From positions 300,308 through 364,307 of the forward strand of contig JABVXV010000039.1 of NCBI GenBank assembly GCA_013365325.1: a stretch of 64,000 nt of DNA, written 5' to 3'. This DNA comes from Dipetalonema caudispina. Its lineage: Eukaryota; Nematoda; Chromadorea; Rhabditida; Onchocercidae. This document shows, in pieces, positions 1 to 13,223 of this stretch (its first letter is position 1; every line of letters begins with the position of its first letter). The notes beneath the pieces are model-generated. The model worked only from the letters and a program-made list of their open reading frames with translations. It was not told the origin of the DNA and made no database searches. A program made the translations under genes and the position numbers.

Positions 1-281
1 AAAATAATTATTGTGATCAAAATAGTCAGGTCGAGCGGCGTTTGGTTCTGGGTCTGCTGCAAGAAAATTATGCAGCTTTAATTTCTGCAAGACAAAATTA
101 TAATAAATTTCAGGCCCAAAAATGGAAAACATTCAATTTCGAAGGCCCGAAAAGGTTAGTCTTTGCATATAGTGCTGTCGTATTTGTGTATCGGTGTTTT
201 AAATATTAATCAAAAAATTCCAGGAAACGTCCTTATGGAACGAAAAAAATTTTGGTGAAACCAAAAATACGTCGCCATTAA
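1..281 (+). CDS. 3' end of an unrecognised protein-coding gene (last two exons)
   Basis: The visible exons are 1-154 and 224-281, joined across a 69-base intron with donor GTTAGT and acceptor TTCCAG. The joined frame gives about 69 residues and ends in TAA at 279-281. The tail begins NNYCDQNSQVERRLVLGLLQ and ends in a basic stretch, KILVKPKIRRH. The first part looks helical and rich in Gln, Asn and Arg, and the Lys/Arg-rich end could be a nuclear localisation or nucleic-acid contact, which is inference. An AATAAA signal lies at 452-457, about 170 bases past the stop. The upstream exons are outside the window, so the family cannot be named. The next gene starts only about 430 bases downstream on the same strand. 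Confidence 0.72.
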
Positions 282-708
282 ATGTATAAAGAAGCGACTT
301 ATTAATTTTGTTTCGAAAAGAGGATTTCCAAGAGAAAGAAGTCAACTGAAAGAATATTTATTTATTGTTATGGGCATAAAGAAGGTGAAATCTTTCGAGG
401 TTTTTCTTTATTCTTTATGAACACTTTCTATTGGTAGTTGTACTATGCGTAAATAAAATTAAGAAGTTAAATAAATACCAATAAGTTTCATTGCATTTTA
501 AGAATACCTCCACAACTAAAGTCTATTTATACGTACTGAAGAGGAAATATAACTAGTAATAAGTATGAGACGTTTCATTTATATCGGAGTTCCGTTTACT
601 TCAAAACGTTTGGACATTAAAAGTGGGTATCATCAGCAATAATCATCCATTTCTTCTGCTGATTTCAAAAGAATCAATAATTAGTGGTTTATTGTGACTG
701 GTTTCAGG
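282..708. other. 3' UTR of the first gene and short spacer
   Basis: No coding potential is seen. The stretch holds AATAAA-type signals (452-457 and a second near 470) and ends in a pyrimidine-rich GGTTTCAG acceptor at 700-707, immediately before the ATG proposed for the next gene. An acceptor with no donor close upstream suggests a trans-splice site, which is inference. Confidence 0.4.
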
Positions 709-2238
709 ATGTTTTTCTTTTTCTTGAGATATTTGTTAACTTTAAGATTCAAAAAATTGAAAATTTTGTGTTGCATGCTCAAATGGAACACTGATGGTAT
801 GTGATAAATGGGTGAAATAATTTAAAAAAAAAAAAAGAAAAAAAAAAGCAAATGAAAACAAAAATAAAGAAGCGTTTCTTTCTGAGCATTGTCAATATTC
901 ATTTATGTTGCAGTAAACGAGTGACAATAAAATTTCGTATAACAAAACGTCACGTCACATTTATTTCCAAATCATAAGTAATTCACGCTTACTACATGTG
1001 AGTGACTTACTACAGTGCTACTCACTCACTATACTTTTACATAACAGTTATACAACTTGCGCAATGATGTAACTTATTGTCATTTTATGGGAAATACAAT
1101 TTATCTTAAAATTATTTCTGAAGATTGCATGTTTACATGTTTCATATTGTTAAAAATCGTTCAAAGATGAAACGAATTTGTTGTTACAATATTTCAATTT
1201 TATATTGTTGAGGTGGTTCAAAGATGAAACAAATTTGATACAAAATTGCTCCAAATGATTAGTTTAAAAGTTGACAGATTACTTCATGTCACATTTTTCC
1301 ATTCTGTTCATCCGCTAAAATTTTGTTGCGCACATTGATGATATTTGTCATCACTATTGAGTTAATGACAAAAATGATATGTAATCATTTAACTTCAAAT
1401 TAACATTCCATTATTTCTATTAATAATTCCATTACTAGTCCGATTTTTTTAATAATTTCATCAATGAATATACTTTTCCCTCCTTTGCATTTATAATTAT
1501 ATTTGTCAAATTGCTATTTAAGCCTTCCTTTCAATGTCTAACAATTAATAAGAGAGGAGTATTACCGATCAAATATTACAGTAATTCAATTCAAATCTAT
1601 TCCAAGTTTTTCCGGAATATTTATTCAACATTCATGCTCTATTTTCATGTGTTTTAGTTACTCAGAAATACGGTGACAATAAGCCAATAGTAGTGAATAT
1701 CGGTTCAGACACAGTCTTCCTGAAAACTGTTACAGCTAATTAATTTCCGCTTTTTCCATTCACCAACCAGTTCAATACTGGTATTGAAATTAATCCTGCT
1801 AATAAAGTGGTAAATAATTTTTCAGTATTAACATTCGGTCACATTTGACTTTTATTTTAGCTTCTCTAGCTGATCTTAATATTTATGATATCAGAATCAT
1901 AATGCTTATTTCAATCAATAGCGCCGATGATATAAACATCCCAATTACGTTTTAGAGTAATTGGGATTTGGATACTAATTTATATATGGTACATATCAAT
2001 GTGGATAGCAAAGTTGGCTATCAGATACGATCGACCAATTTTCTGAATATCAAATCTGAAGCATTGCTTGGTCAAAATGCAGCTTTCCGCAAAGCTCGTA
2101 ATAAGCTGATTTTATACTTAATTTGCTAACAAATCTTAGAATTACTGTTTTTTACAAGATTTGCAAAAATTTAAATCAAATTATAAATTATTGGAAAAGT
2201 AGCTTTTATTAGTAATTGGAAATTGAAGAGAACAAGAA

Positions 2239-2274
<36 letters not shown>

Positions 2275-3302
2275 AAAGCAGTGTAATTCATAACACGGAT
2301 CAATCATTTTCAAATCAGTCACCTTTGTGATTTAGTTTTCAAGAAATCATAATTTCCTATCGTGTATCATATTTTATTCTTCTATTTAATTTTTATAATA
2401 ACTGAATTAACTTGATAACGGAACCAGTTATCAATTCAAATTCTTACACTTTCATATCACTTTTACCCTACAAGATATCATCCACATAGCTATTTCTACA
2501 TGATATTGATTTGATTTTTATTAAATCAATTTTCATGTCAATTTTATTTTACCTGAGATTACTTACTTGGAAACAACTAATTCTTGTGAAAGAAATTGAA
2601 TTATTATTGTGCCATTGTAGCATTCTTTTACTGTTTGTTTGTTTCTTTAGTTTTTATTACATATCATTTATTTTTGAAAGACTTCTTTAATCTTCGATTT
2701 TTAAAATTAAAAGAGAAACATTTTGTAAATTATCATAGAAGAAGCTAAAGAAATTATTATTGGAAAATTATCATTCGGATACGAACCAATACGATGTAAG
2801 CCACCATACTGCAATCCATTTGTACATCATAAAGGTGTTGATGTAGAAGTGGAACACGGTTGGTTACTTTTCATACATACCTTCTCTGGGAATGTAAGTT
2901 GTAATAATGAAGTTAAAATTAATAAACCTTCTCATTCATCAAAAATTACTAATCAATATAGTACAATACCAAACCTATCATATAATCGTTGAGGATTTCC
3001 TAATTTAATAGCTATCAGCATTTAATAACTAATAACTATTGTAAATTTTATGAATTAAATTGAAATCAAAAAAATGAATTTTCAAATTTTAGATAATTAA
3101 ATGAATCCTCGACATGCATTATCATCTTTCAGGAGATGATACATTCTTCATCGATGATATTGATTTCCCGATTCCGGTTGAAAAAATTGGAATTGGTGTA
3201 CGATTTTCACTTTCAGATGCTTTTGAATATGGCACCTCTCCAATAATATATACAAATGATGATGTATTCAATCCTTCATCATCATTTCATCTTGAAAGCT
3301 GA
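709..3302 (+). CDS. Unrecognised small, possibly secreted protein with an RCKPPYCNPF motif (six exons)
   Basis: Reconstructed exons are 709-796 (tentative), 1658-1728, 1771-1809, 1956-2097, 2739-2858 and 3133-3302. Their phases chain without a break to a TGA at 3300-3302 and give 209 aa. The last three exons are the best supported. They encode an Asp/Asn-rich segment (SNWDLDTNLYMVHINVDSKV), then KLSFGYEPIRCKPPYCNPF, then EVEHGDDTFFIDDIDFPIPV and GIGVRFSLSDAFEYGT. I do not recognise the family. The Cys/Pro motif and Gly/Asp-rich tail have the look of nematode-restricted secreted proteins, which is inference. The proposed first exon (MFFFFLRYLLTLRF, then basic residues) sits one base after a TTTCAG acceptor but is a poor signal peptide, so the true 5' exon may differ. 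The intron at 1729-1770 would be only 42 bases. AATAAA signals follow the stop at 3306-3315. Confidence 0.55.
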
Positions 3303-3533
3303 GATAATAAATAAAACAGTAAATATAAGTATAATAAAATTTACACCATATTTCCTATACTTCTTTCATTCAGTGAAAAAAAAAAAAAAAAGTTAAAAAT
3401 ATGCAAATTTAATAACTGACTTTATTTATGTCAAAAAAGATGGGAAATCTTTTAATGGCATTCATCATTAACCTATTATGTCGTCATTATATTTCCTGTA
3501 CCAAATCACAATTTCTCTTCCTTTCAGTTCATT

Positions 3534-3575
<42 letters not shown>

Positions 3576-5450
3576 GAAGAATGAAAAAAGAAAAAGGAAA
3601 GGAAAGTACACAAGAAAATAATTGAAATAAAATACAACGTGTAACAGATTTTTGACCAACTTTTTCATCCATTCATACAAATTGCTTACGAAATAAGACA
3701 GAATGATAAAATTAGGTATTGTATGAAAATGTTACTTAATTAGTTAAATGAAATGAAGAAAACAAAAAAAAAAAAAAAAAAGGGAAAAGAAAAAGAAAAG
3801 ATTTCGTCTTATAATATCTTATTCATTTAAATGCTTTCTTCAAATTTTTTCGAAATATAAAATTATCATTTTAACATGATTTCTTATATGAAAAACAAGT
3901 TTCAATTCATCATTTATGGGGATAGCTATAGTTGCTCCTTCTAAACTTTTTCTTTTTTTTTTTTTTTTTTTTTCTTTTTGCGAAAAAATTGATTGCGAGA
4001 GGAACTGGTTCGATAGCGGAAAACTATCTAAAAAGGGAATGACTTTGATCTTCAGAAATTATTGCAATGAAGAAAATCGTCGAAAATTTTTATTTGTCGG
4101 AATTTTCATAAATCGAGATTTATAACAAAATTGCAAAATTTTCGCATATTTTCTTCCTCCATATACTACCATACAAATTAATTGCTTCGTCTTTTTTTTT
4201 TTTTTTTTTCTTTTCTTTTACTATAATAACAATATTTTATGTAAATGTTTCATTTTTTTTGTTAACTTACTCTTTTTCCTGTAACCTAAAATTTCATCCT
4301 GTTGTCCTATCTATCATCAATTATGCAATTTTTTTTTTTTGGAAATTTCTCAGTGTTCTTTAAAAATTATATCATTTTCATTTCTTCTAGTTTTGTCTTC
4401 CCTTTTCTATTCACATTATCTTTTCTCATTGTCTGATTGTTCTTTTTTTTTTTTTTCCATTATTATAGTTTGTTAGTAAAATATTTCGTTGACTTCTGGT
4501 GTTTTTTCTTTCTTTCTTTTTTGAATTAGAATTTACACAATCAATCGATATTAATTTTAGCCTGAAATTTTAGGATGAGCTCAGAATAAAGGTAGGAAAG
4601 TTTTTGCAATGCGGGAAAAATGAAGCAAATCTTAACTAAGATAAATGGTACAATATTTGATGGGTAAACTTACAGGTTTAATAGGATAGATGACAAAATG
4701 ATGATTTCAGAACATAACAGTGAATTTTAGAGAACAGTTGAATGGAAACTGTCAAACAGTTAGGAAAGGACAATTGTAGTTTGATTTTATTTTTAAAAAA
4801 TAAAATACGACTTTTTCTCGTCATTTTCCGCTTTATATGAAAATGCTTACTATAGATCGTAGTTTATGTCATTTTTCATTCGTACTCGTGAAAAGAATGA
4901 AAAAAAGAAAAAAAAAAAAAAAAAAAAGAACCAAACTACAATTTGATTCTCACATGTGTTTTCAAATTATTTCAAAAATTTGTCAATCTTCTTTCTGACG
5001 GACATAGAGACAACTGATTTCTTCCACAAACCCTCATCACTATCATTATTTCTAGACCTCGTTCAAACTGTTTCTTTTACTTTCCTTTCCTTTTTTGTGT
5101 ATGCCAGCAAAATCACTGTTTCAACATTTCCATCAAATAGACAAATTTAATATTTGAATATCAAATTTATCAATCTTTTTTTTTTCTTTCCGTGAAATAC
5201 TTCATATTTGTTAATCTAAATTGGATAAAAAAAAAAAAGGAAAAAAATGAAATATTTTCCAATTTAAATAATTTGTTAACAGATTCCAATGGATGCAATA
5301 ATAGTTAAAGGATATTATATAGTTCATTTCCGAATAACATCCAAATCACACAAAGATTTCTTGTTAGCAAAAGATCGTCCTAATTCTAAAATATGTCCAT
5401 TCATCCACTCATCCGCTGGTTTGACCCATCTATCGTCCATATCGTCCGTG
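3303..5450. other. Non-coding spacer rich in homopolymer runs
   Basis: Nothing gene-like is seen here apart from the polyadenylation signals of the preceding gene. The short open frames in this stretch are made of Phe/Lys codons from poly(T)/poly(A) runs. A T25-A16 block at 3535-3575 is the most striking. Confidence 0.5.
3535..3575. repeat. Abutting poly(T)-poly(A) block
   Basis: A run of 25 T directly followed by 16 A makes a perfect self-complementary block. A near-identical block (T22 then A19) occurs at 13183-13223. Confidence 0.9.
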
Positions 5451-5451
5451 C

Positions 5452-5797
5452 GCTTGTACATCATCGTCCACACGCTTGTCCATCTATTTTTCCATACGCA
5501 TGTTCATCTATCGTCCATATGCTTGTCCATCTATTGTCCATACGCTTGTCCATCTATCGTCCATACGCTTGTCCATCTATCGTCCATATGCTTGTCCATC
5601 TATCGTCCACACGCTTGTCCATCTATCGTCCATATGCTTGTCCATCTGTCGTCCGTACGCTTGTCCATCTATCGTCTATATGCTTGTCTATCCATCGTCC
5701 ACACGCTTGTCCATCTATTTTTCCATACGCTTGTCCATCTATCGTCCACACGCTTGTCCATCTATCGTCCATATGCTTGTCCATTCATCCATTGCTG
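5452..5797. repeat. 23-bp minisatellite, about 15 copies
   Basis: Copies of GCTTGTCCATCTATCGTCCA plus three bases (most often TAC, TAT or CAC) start at 5452, 5474, 5498, 5521 and then every 23 bases to 5705, followed by 5729, 5752 and 5775. Two copies carry a TTTTT variant that makes them 24 bp; both follow a CACAC-type copy, which suggests a larger duplicated block. Because 23 is not a multiple of three and the unit lacks stops in every plus-strand frame, the array opens all three frames at once (133 to 218 codons). Those long open frames are therefore artefacts of the repeat, not proteins. Confidence 0.95.
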
Positions 5798-5888
5798 CAC
5801 GAGTCTTGCAAAGGGGCAAAGCAGGGAGAAAGTTGCACCTACAACACAACAAAACTACGAGATACATTTATTTATAAGCGATCGATAC

Positions 5889-5986
5889 ATACACACACAC
5901 ACACACACATATATATATATGTCCGAATATATGTATGTATCTTAACAGACATCGTCTGCATCTGTCCGTCTGTCTGTCTGTCTGTT
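5889..5986. repeat. Compound microsatellites (CA)n(TA)n and (TCTG)n
   Basis: A CA run passes into a TA run at about 5889-5921. A TCTG tetranucleotide run follows at about 5961-5986. Both lie just after the minisatellite. Confidence 0.9.
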
Positions 5987-6330
5987 AGTGTGTGATATAA
6001 GTATTGCGTACATATAAAAATATATTGTAGGATGGTGCAGTTAGTGCAAAATGCGTGAAATGAAAAAAAGGCGTTAGAAAGAAGAAGGGAGGCGATGGCA
6101 GCTCTCACTTAGAGCTCACAGACGAATATATGATGCACATGGAAGCAAGCAGGCTGTAGTGAACTTCCAGCTGTACGCCATCAACTTCAACATCGTGGGA
6201 GAGTGGATGATAATAACTTTGCCATATCTGGATGATAATGATTTTTAATTGGAATGATTAGATCTATCTAAAGAATGCATGCAATTGATAGCATGCATTC
6301 CATAAAATTAACTTATGCTCTTTTTTGTAG
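5987..6330. other. Higher-complexity non-coding stretch with a perfect hairpin
   Basis: Bases 6060-6240 are noticeably less AT-rich and less repetitive than the surroundings, but no frame is open for long on either strand. A perfect 10-bp inverted repeat with an 8-base loop lies at 6273-6300 (arms GAATGCATGC and GCATGCATTC). It may be regulatory or the exon of a non-coding RNA; the sequence alone does not decide. Confidence 0.3.
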
Positions 6331-6379
6331 CATAATAATGATCATCATCATCATAATAATCATCATCGTCATCATCATT

Positions 6380-6417
<38 letters not shown>

Positions 6418-6424
6418 TATCATC
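6331..6424. repeat. Imperfect (ATC)n/(ATT)n microsatellite
   Basis: This is a trinucleotide array of CAT/CAA/ATT type. It creates poly-Ile and poly-Asp open frames on the two strands that should not be annotated as genes. Confidence 0.9.
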
Positions 6425-8519
6425 CAACAATTGTCCCACTCCTCTTCTCTCATTCTTCATTTTCCCAGCTGAAATGTGCAACGTAACGCGCAGACAGACA
6501 TATGCCCACGCAGACGCAAAGCACTTGCTTGCATGCATATCGATGCATGTCTCTCATGTCTGGGGGTAGGATAATCGGTATCTGAATGAATTCATGTATG
6601 GGCTCTGTTCGTTCCTTCTTTTTCATTCCTTCGATCGTTCATTTGTTTTGGCCCATGATAGCTTAGGCAGATGAAAAAGAATTTTTGTACTAATTTTTAT
6701 TTATCCCTTTCATCTTTTTCATTATTCTTACATTTATTTTTTATTGTTAATGTTGTATTATTACGGATAAACGTATCTTAGATAGTTTGAAATTTTTCAA
6801 AATTTAACTACTTAATCCTCTTGAATATATGATATTCATGATAGGATCATTTCATCTCATTATTCTGTATACCTAATTTTATGCTTATAATTAAATTTCA
6901 TCATTTCTACTACATCCTAATGAAGGATGAATAATTTTTCTTGGCCATAATAATAATATGAGATTTTCATAGATTATATATTCATGAAGTTGTTGTTTTT
7001 TACCTCTTACAATCATTTCTTCTCTTGCAAACGGTATTTTTGTTTGTCACAAACTTACTAAGAGTATTTTCAAAGAAATCACCGATAGTTTCATCATATC
7101 TATGAAATAATTGAATACGTTGATTTGATATAACTGATACGTTATGCTTCATTTTTCATCATTTTCCTTCATCACTTCCGTCATTATCCTACTTCATATC
7201 TAATGTTACTTTCTGATATACCTTTTATAGTTCAATTGTTTTCAACATTCATTTGAAGTAAATATGTCCCATCAATATTGCTGCGATCACTTTCCTCATC
7301 ATTGACTTATATATAGTGTAGAAATTACTGCAATTATTGATGTAGAACTTTTTACGTTTATGTCAATTGGAAATTTTATAATTGTGTTTAACTTGTTAAT
7401 TAAAATAAAAACAGTGAGATACCATTGAGGAATAAGTTTATTTATTTATGTAGCATTAAAATACATACTATAAGATTTCAAAAATTTTGTGGAACATTTT
7501 CTGAATGTTGTTAGTTATAGAAACATTTTCGTTGTAGAAAATTGTCGTGATAATTTAGGATATAAGTGATGGTTAATAGTGAGAGATCAGGTAAAAATAA
7601 GACAAAAATTCATTCCTCCATTCTTCGACTTTTGAAGTATTGGTTGCCGATATAATCACAAAGACCATCTATTGACCAGTATCGGCTGAGAAAGTTCTAG
7701 TTTGTAGTACATCTTATCGATCGCAAATATTATAGTTTCTCCGGGAAAGCTATAATGACAACAAAATGCTAAACATTTTTTGATGTCTCGATTCAATCAC
7801 ACACTGAGTTGATTGTCATTGTTGTCATCGTCGTATACAATCCAATTTTCGTCCTACATCACACCTATTGGAAAAAGACTTTAAATGTTGCATAAAATAA
7901 CAGAGAGAAGAGGAGAAAAAAAAAAAAGAAACAACTTTTTTGATTATCGGCCAGCTTACAGAATTTTTTTTTTTTTTTTTTTTTCTGCCAAATGATAAAT
8001 TACCGAAGAATGTCTTATTGTTGAGTTCTTCGAGAATTTTTTGTACAAGTATTAGAAGAGGATTTGTTTTAATAATTACCTCTTTGCAATTGACCAATTA
8101 TCAATTTCCGATGATCGATTCATTACATTTCTCATCTTCATCCTAAAACTTCTTTTTTTGTATCACAATTAGCATTTTAGATACTGGCTAAATTGCTTTA
8201 CAATATTATTTTGAATTGAAATAACAAAAATTACTCGAATTTTTATTTTCTTCCTTTCTTTTTTTTTTTTATTTCGGTGTTTTTAGTACCATTCAAATAT
8301 AAATTAAATAATTCAATATGAGAAAAAGTATACATAAAATTGGAGATATACATTAAAATAATATAAAAGTAATATTTGTTTAATAATGTATCCCAAGTAT
8401 CAAACATTTGAATTTTCTCTTTTTTTTTTTTTTTGCATCAACATTTTATTGCACGAATGCCACTACTTCCCACTTAGTTTTGATTTCGTTATTTTTTCAA
8501 GTGTTCCGCAAAAAAAAAA

Positions 8520-8551
<32 letters not shown>

Positions 8552-11500
8552 AATCATTCTTTTCCGTTGCACTCTATATTGCTAGATAGAAATTTTAAAG
8601 AATTGCAAGAATATTTATAATATTTCTTTTGTAATCCTAATCTTTTATTTGGATGTCCTCTTGTTGTTTGATCTCATCAAAGTTTGTTATTTTTTTTTTT
8701 TTTTTTTTTTAATTGACACTATTGCACATTTTTTTACTTTCATTTTCATTGATATATTATCGCTAAATATATTTCCATCTTTTTATTCATATTATCTTTT
8801 GATATTCTATCTGATACATGATATCATTTGTAATTATGAATAGTAGCATTTCTCGTATGATATTATTTCTTCTCTATAAAACCTCTATAAATATCATGTA
8901 TAAATATTAAGAAAGTATTGAGTAATTTCTCTGTCCCCCTTTTTTTAAAAAATTATTAGAGATGATGATTTTGAGAAATTTATTTTCAACAAAATTTGCT
9001 TACAATATAATGAGATGAATGATAGCATGAATATAAAAAAGCATAGATGATTCCCTATATGAAACACGTGGATTCAGAAGACATTCGAATTTAATGAGCT
9101 TTCTAACAATATTAGGAAATTTCATTCAAAGGAATGAAAGAAAAAAAAAAAAAAAAAAATTGGAACGCAACTTTAATTTATTAATGCACCAAAATTGGGT
9201 AATTGATTTGTCCTTCCATTTCACTTCTTATCGAATCATTTGTATAAGTAAGATGTTAAACTGCTCTAAATTATAAATTAATGACATTTTCAAATTACAA
9301 TTCATTCATTTCATCTAAATCTTAGGATTATCCACTCATTAACTCTTTTAAAACCTTACCTGTCATGTAAATTCAACGTAATCATCAAATTTCCTTTTTG
9401 ACTTCCTTTTTAACTGAAACATTTGTATTATCCTACCATATGTGCTCAGGATGATGTATTAATGATACGATTGCTAATTATCGTTCAAATTTGAAATTAA
9501 CAAATCTTTTCAATTTAATAAAAAGATAAGCGAACATGATCATACAGGGATAGCATTTAATGTTTCATCTGATCATTTCATGTTTCTTCAAAAAGTTTGA
9601 TCTAAAAAATGATAGTTCCAGAAAACGATATTAATTAAACTAGCTTGTTTATGGGATTATATTCACTAATTAGGAATTAGTAATATCAAAATATCATAAG
9701 TTCTCATAAAAATAGTATCAGAATCCAGAAAATTCTAATCGGTTACGCTTTGCAATCTAAATTCAGGTAATACGCAAAACACGTACTCTTATTATCATAC
9801 TCTATTCTACAATAATATCAATATCACAACTCTTCTATATCTATACTTGAACCTAAAAAAAAAGAAAAAAAAAAAAAACAATCATACATAATCATCTTTC
9901 TAACAGTATTCGATTGCAGAATATTGATTATTTTTGTTTGATGATACAAATAATTGATAAATTATCAATTATCTCTAAGCATTATATTCTTACTACAATG
10001 TAATTATGATCATTCTAGATGCTTTAAAAAAAAAAAAAAAAGTTAACTAAAGTATCAAATATTTGGAAAACATTTAGTGATACTGAATAATTTTGAAAAT
10101 TTTAATTCAACAATAATAAATGATGTTGTACATCTGTTAATAATCATCTTTTTTTTTTTTTTTTTTTTTTTGTTACATTAATTTAAGAAGGAAGAAAAAT
10201 TGAATAGTTAAAATTGTTTTAATTGAATAAAAATTTAAAAAATTCATTGATAAAAAAGTAGCAAAAATTTATTTTTCTCCTCATTTTTATTCAAAACTTT
10301 TCCCATCTATATTTTCTCTTCTATATCATTCATTTTTAGCCTATTCCTTCTTTATCTAATTACATCTTAACTCTTGTAATTCGTAATTGAAGAATAAGAA
10401 TGATTGAAAATGAATGCTTAACAATAATTGCTTACTGAAATATTTATTAATCGAAAATCTAAATAATAATACTTATTAAATTAGTTCCATTCTATTACAG
10501 TAATAAAGCATTCATTCTATAATTCTTATAAAAAAAAAAAAAATTTGAAACTTTTCTTCCTCATTTTATTCATTATCATTAATGAGAAAAGATGATGAAC
10601 TATTTTCGATTGTATTATTAAAATGAAATAAATTAACTCTACATATTTCTTCATTGCTACTCTTTTCTCATTAAGCATCGATAAAGAAAATTTTAATCTT
10701 AAAATAATTTCACATATATTCCAAATTTTTTTTTTTTTTTTTGAAATTCTCGGAATAATCAATAGAGATGATATCATTAGAGATAATTGTAGTAATTAGT
10801 AAGAAAGGTTAAAATAAAACTGATAACTAATAATTTACCATATTACTATCAGCATATTAGTAACAACAACAACAATAAATATCAACATTTACCTGAAGTA
10901 ATTTATAAATTATTTCAATTAAATTCAACAAAACAAATACACTCATCATTGTGATTTTTTTGTCTCGATATTGTCATCAAAAATGATTATAATAATTAGT
11001 GTAGTGAAAGATAAATAAGTATTGTTATTTGCTAAGAAAACATTGATAACAATGTTTAGTTAAGTTAAACAGGTAATGTTTAGTAATATTTTTTTTTTTT
11101 TTTTGAGATGTTTGTTAAGAAACATTGAACAAAATTTCAAAAAAGGTGAAGTATTGATAAAGTGTAAAATAAATAAATAAATAAATAGTAAACTAATTGA
11201 AGATAAACATATGAAAAAAGGTAAAATTTAGATAAGGTAAATTTTTACTAAATAATTTTATTAATTGTAAATTCTTAGATGGTTATTTAAATTCATGAAT
11301 TAATTTATTGTAATTGAAATAATTATCAAAATAAATATTTATTCCAAAATTTAATGTTGATAATAATAATAGTAATAGGAAATGAGAAAGAGTTTGAGGA
11401 CGAAAGAGTTATTTTGACTTACTTAATGCATGAATGGCTTATATGAAATCTTAGAAAGTTAATGATATTTCAATAAAAAAAAAAAAAAAAAAAAAACTTT

Positions 11501-11648
11501 CCGATAGAAAATTTCATTCCTATATATATATATTGTAGTTAATTGCTTTATAAAGTTATGAAAAGGATGAAAAAGAAAAGAAAAAAAAAACTGATGATGG
11601 ATTATTAATTAGAAATGAGAAAACATTTTACCTAACTATTTTTTACTC

Positions 11649-11681
<33 letters not shown>

Positions 11682-12956
11682 TTTAACTTAATATGAGAAT
11701 GTATATTTTTACCCCTTCATATTCACTCTTTTAAATAAGGGAAAAATTTTTATCCTCTCTCTCTCTCTCTCTTTCTCTCTCTTCCCTCTCTTTTCCTATC
11801 TCTTTTTCCAGACATATATTATTTCATATATCATCATATTATTCAACATTATGAAGTGAATGAATATTCTTTGTTGGGGAAAAAAAAAAATCAGTAAGAA
11901 GAGGTAACTTTCACACATAAACAAACCGATATTATCATTTCAGTTATATTTCAACATTTCCACATTTCATGATAAGTAAGATATTAAATGCTCTTATGTT
12001 GTTATCATTTAATGATTAGATGTTAAATTATCACTGAATTAATATTTGATAAATTTTTTTTTTTCACTTATATTTTAAGAGATTTAGCAATAAGTAAATA
12101 TTTATGGGAATAAAATTGATCAAAAAAAAAAAAAAATTTTTTTTGTAGTTAAAAGAAAAAGGAGCAATGATCATTTGTATTATGATAATCATCATCATCG
12201 TCATCATCATCAGAATAAAATGTGATCAATCATGCATGATGAGAGAGATGATACATTGAAATATTTGAATTGAATTGAAATAGCTAGAAAATAGAAAATT
12301 AGTCAAGTAAAATTTTTTCCCAAGTTAATCCTAATAAAACATATTCGTTTCAGTTAAATCAACCATTTTTATGAATTCTTTTTTCGATCATATCGATCAT
12401 ATTCAAACATATAAATGTAGTATTATGTTGTATTCTTGATAATAAATCTGATAATATGATGATTAAATATACTTATATCACTTTAATAATCCTTTCAAAT
12501 TTATTCAATAATATCTCATAATTTCTCGTTGATTAACTTATCACTTTAAATGATTTGAATTCATTTCAAATTTTACATTCAAATATAATTTAATAATATT
12601 ATTTTGTTCACAATAAATATCATCAAATAATCCACTTATTATTATCTTCAATAAAAAAAGAAAAAAAAAACATTTATAGCTAGAGGAAATGAATGAATGG
12701 AATTATTTTTACATTTAATCGAATAATATGTAATAGTTTGATATATTACTATGATTTATTGTTAAAATTTTCATTAAAAATTATTTCATTCATTTATAAT
12801 TGTTATTATTGTCGCATAATTCTTTTTGTCTTTTGTATATTTTGAATTGATAAAAAAATAAATGAAAAATTTTCAATGAATGTATGCATTTTTTCTTTTC
12901 TTCAATTTTCATTTTGAAACATTTCCTATGCTACTACAACATTCAACATTTCTCTT
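6425..12956. other. 6.5-kb non-coding AT-rich region
   Basis: No supported gene is seen. There are many A or T runs of 10-30 bases (for example A29 at 11649-11677), a CT microsatellite at about 11755-11783, and a 23-base perfect palindrome at 9950-9972 centred on A. The short open frames are Lys/Phe/Ile-rich and follow these runs. Confidence 0.5.
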
Positions 12957-13079
12957 TTCTCTCTCTCTCTCTCTCTCTTGTAACCAATGTATGTATATAT
13001 ATATGTGTGTGTATGTATGTGTGTATGTATGTATGTGTATGTGTGTATGTGTATGTATATATATATATATGTGTATGTT
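12957..13079. repeat. Compound (CT)n, (TG)n and (TA)n microsatellite
   Basis: A CT run at about 12957-12978 is followed by alternating TGTA, TG and TA repeats to 13079. The open frames over it are low-complexity Tyr/Val/Cys artefacts. Confidence 0.9.
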
Positions 13080-13182
13080 ACAGATAGTGCAAATGCACTA
13101 CATGAAAAGGTGTTAGCAATAAAAGAGAGAAAAGTAAATGACACCAATAAAATGTTCACTCTGAGAAAAAAACTTTTCCCAC

Positions 13183-13184
13183 TT

Positions 13185-13223
<39 letters not shown>
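13183..13223. repeat. Second abutting poly(T)-poly(A) block
   Basis: T22 is directly followed by A19, the same architecture as at 3535-3575. Confidence 0.9.

Noticed and set aside
5289..5995. Three long overlapping plus-strand open frames (133, 200 and 218 codons)
   Set aside because: They are produced by the stop-free 23-bp minisatellite, and all three frames are open for the same reason.
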